Assembly: GCA_035532275.1 (NCBI GenBank)
Contig: DATKRG010000033.1
Span: 1-12,468 of the forward strand
Direction: 5' to 3'
Source of the DNA: UBA9676 sp035532275
Lineage (GTDB): Bacteria; Actinomycetota; Actinomycetes; Streptosporangiales; Streptosporangiaceae
DNA length: 12,468 bases
Shown: positions 12,245-12,468 of the stretch, piece by piece
How positions within the stretch are numbered: position 1 is the first letter of the stretch
Layout of the letters: each line of letters starts with the position of its first letter
Position numbers and translations under genes: made by a program
The notes under the pieces: generated by a model
Databases searched by the model: none
Told to the model about the DNA's origin: nothing
The model's input: only the letters and a program-made list of their open reading frames with translations

Positions 12245-12468
12245 CGCTGGTGCCCGTAGGCAGGGCACAGGGCGACCGCGTTGCCGGTGGCGGCCAGCAC
12301 CGTCTCGGCCGCCGACAACAGGGCGGTCAGCGCGGGCTGGGCCAGGGAGTACACCGAGGCGCGGCCGGCCGGGCGGGCCTCGACCAGGCCGCAGTCGCGC
12401 AGGCATGCCAGGTGCTTGGAGACGGTGGACTGGGCCAGGCCCAGCTCAGTTGTCAGGTCCACCACCCG
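12241..12468 (-). CDS. ArsR/SmtB-family metal sensor, CmtR-like (N-terminus beyond right edge)
   Basis: About 75 residues are visible, beginning inside the winged-helix domain. VDLTTELGLAQSTVSKHLACL is the helix-turn-helix, followed by RDCGLVEARPAGRASVYSL (wing) and a C-terminal helix ending CPAYGHQR. The DNA-recognition helix region contains Cys-X3-Cys (HLACLRDCGLV) and there is one further Cys near the C-terminus. That is the arrangement of Mycobacterium CmtR, whose Cys57, Cys61 and Cys102 bind Cd(II)/Pb(II). It would release its operator on metal binding and induce the coupled cation transporter. The gene is cut by the window end (no start seen), and the promoter and operator lie outside. 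The CmtR-like class is inferred from cysteine spacing. Confidence 0.85.
   Translation of the reverse strand, partial: RVVDLTTELGLAQSTVSKHLACLRDCGLVEARPAGRASVYSLAQPALTALLSAAETVLAATGNAVALCPAYGHQR

Noticed and set aside
1..12468. Search by eye for tRNA, rRNA, CRISPR repeats, insertion-sequence ends, integrase or att sites
   Set aside because: Nothing convincing was seen. The inverted repeats present are short and sit at gene ends or promoters.

Overview
The window looks like accessory chromosome from a high-GC, GC-rich-codon actinobacterium. The evidence is the uniformly high GC, frequent GTG/TTG starts, tight ATGA-type gene overlaps, actinobacterial-style protein families and at least one likely leaderless start. 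I saw no rRNA, tRNA, CRISPR array, transposase or integrase, and no sequence that fixes a genus.

Region 1 (1-1486, minus strand): the start of a degenerate cysteinyl-tRNA-synthetase-like gene runs off the left edge. It is followed by a PIG-L/LmbE-type deacetylase gene that lies 6 nt downstream of a small DUF2892 (YgaP-type) membrane gene. Region 2 (1487-1698) is a divergent control region with two 16-bp CsoR/CstR-like palindromes (ATACCC..GGGTAT), a degenerate third copy and a plausible promoter.

Region 3 (1699-6412, plus strand) is the most informative block. It reads rhodanese, persulfide-dioxygenase/pseudo-rhodanese/rhodanese fusion (CstB-like), rhodanese, TauE/SafE permease, second TauE/SafE permease, and a prolipoprotein diacylglyceryl transferase (lgt). 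By analogy with the staphylococcal cst system this is a reactive-sulfur detoxification operon. Rhodaneses shuttle sulfane sulfur, the CstB-like enzyme would oxidise persulfide and release sulfite or thiosulfate, and TauE/SafE proteins export the anions. No CsoR/CstR repressor gene is visible, and the lgt paralogue and the PIG-L enzyme are unexpected partners.

Region 4 (6399-8923): a minus-strand GntR/HutC-type repressor faces a plus-strand 14-TM MFS (EmrB/QacA) drug transporter. A perfect GTACGTAC-centred palindrome and a small leader ORF overlapping the transporter's TTG start lie between them. Region 5 (8991-11551, plus strand): a large HD-GYP/HD-GYP/LuxR-HTH regulator, a DsrE-like sulfur-relay protein and an NTF2/SnoaL-like protein, separated by strong hairpins. 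Region 6 (11648-12468, minus strand): a truncated CmtR-like ArsR metal sensor translationally coupled to a short CDF-like cation transporter, ending at a 15-bp perfect stem shared with the preceding gene.

Overall theme: stress and detoxification islands (persulfide/sulfite, drug, metal) with their local operators. Start sites and family assignments come from reading motifs by eye, without database searches.
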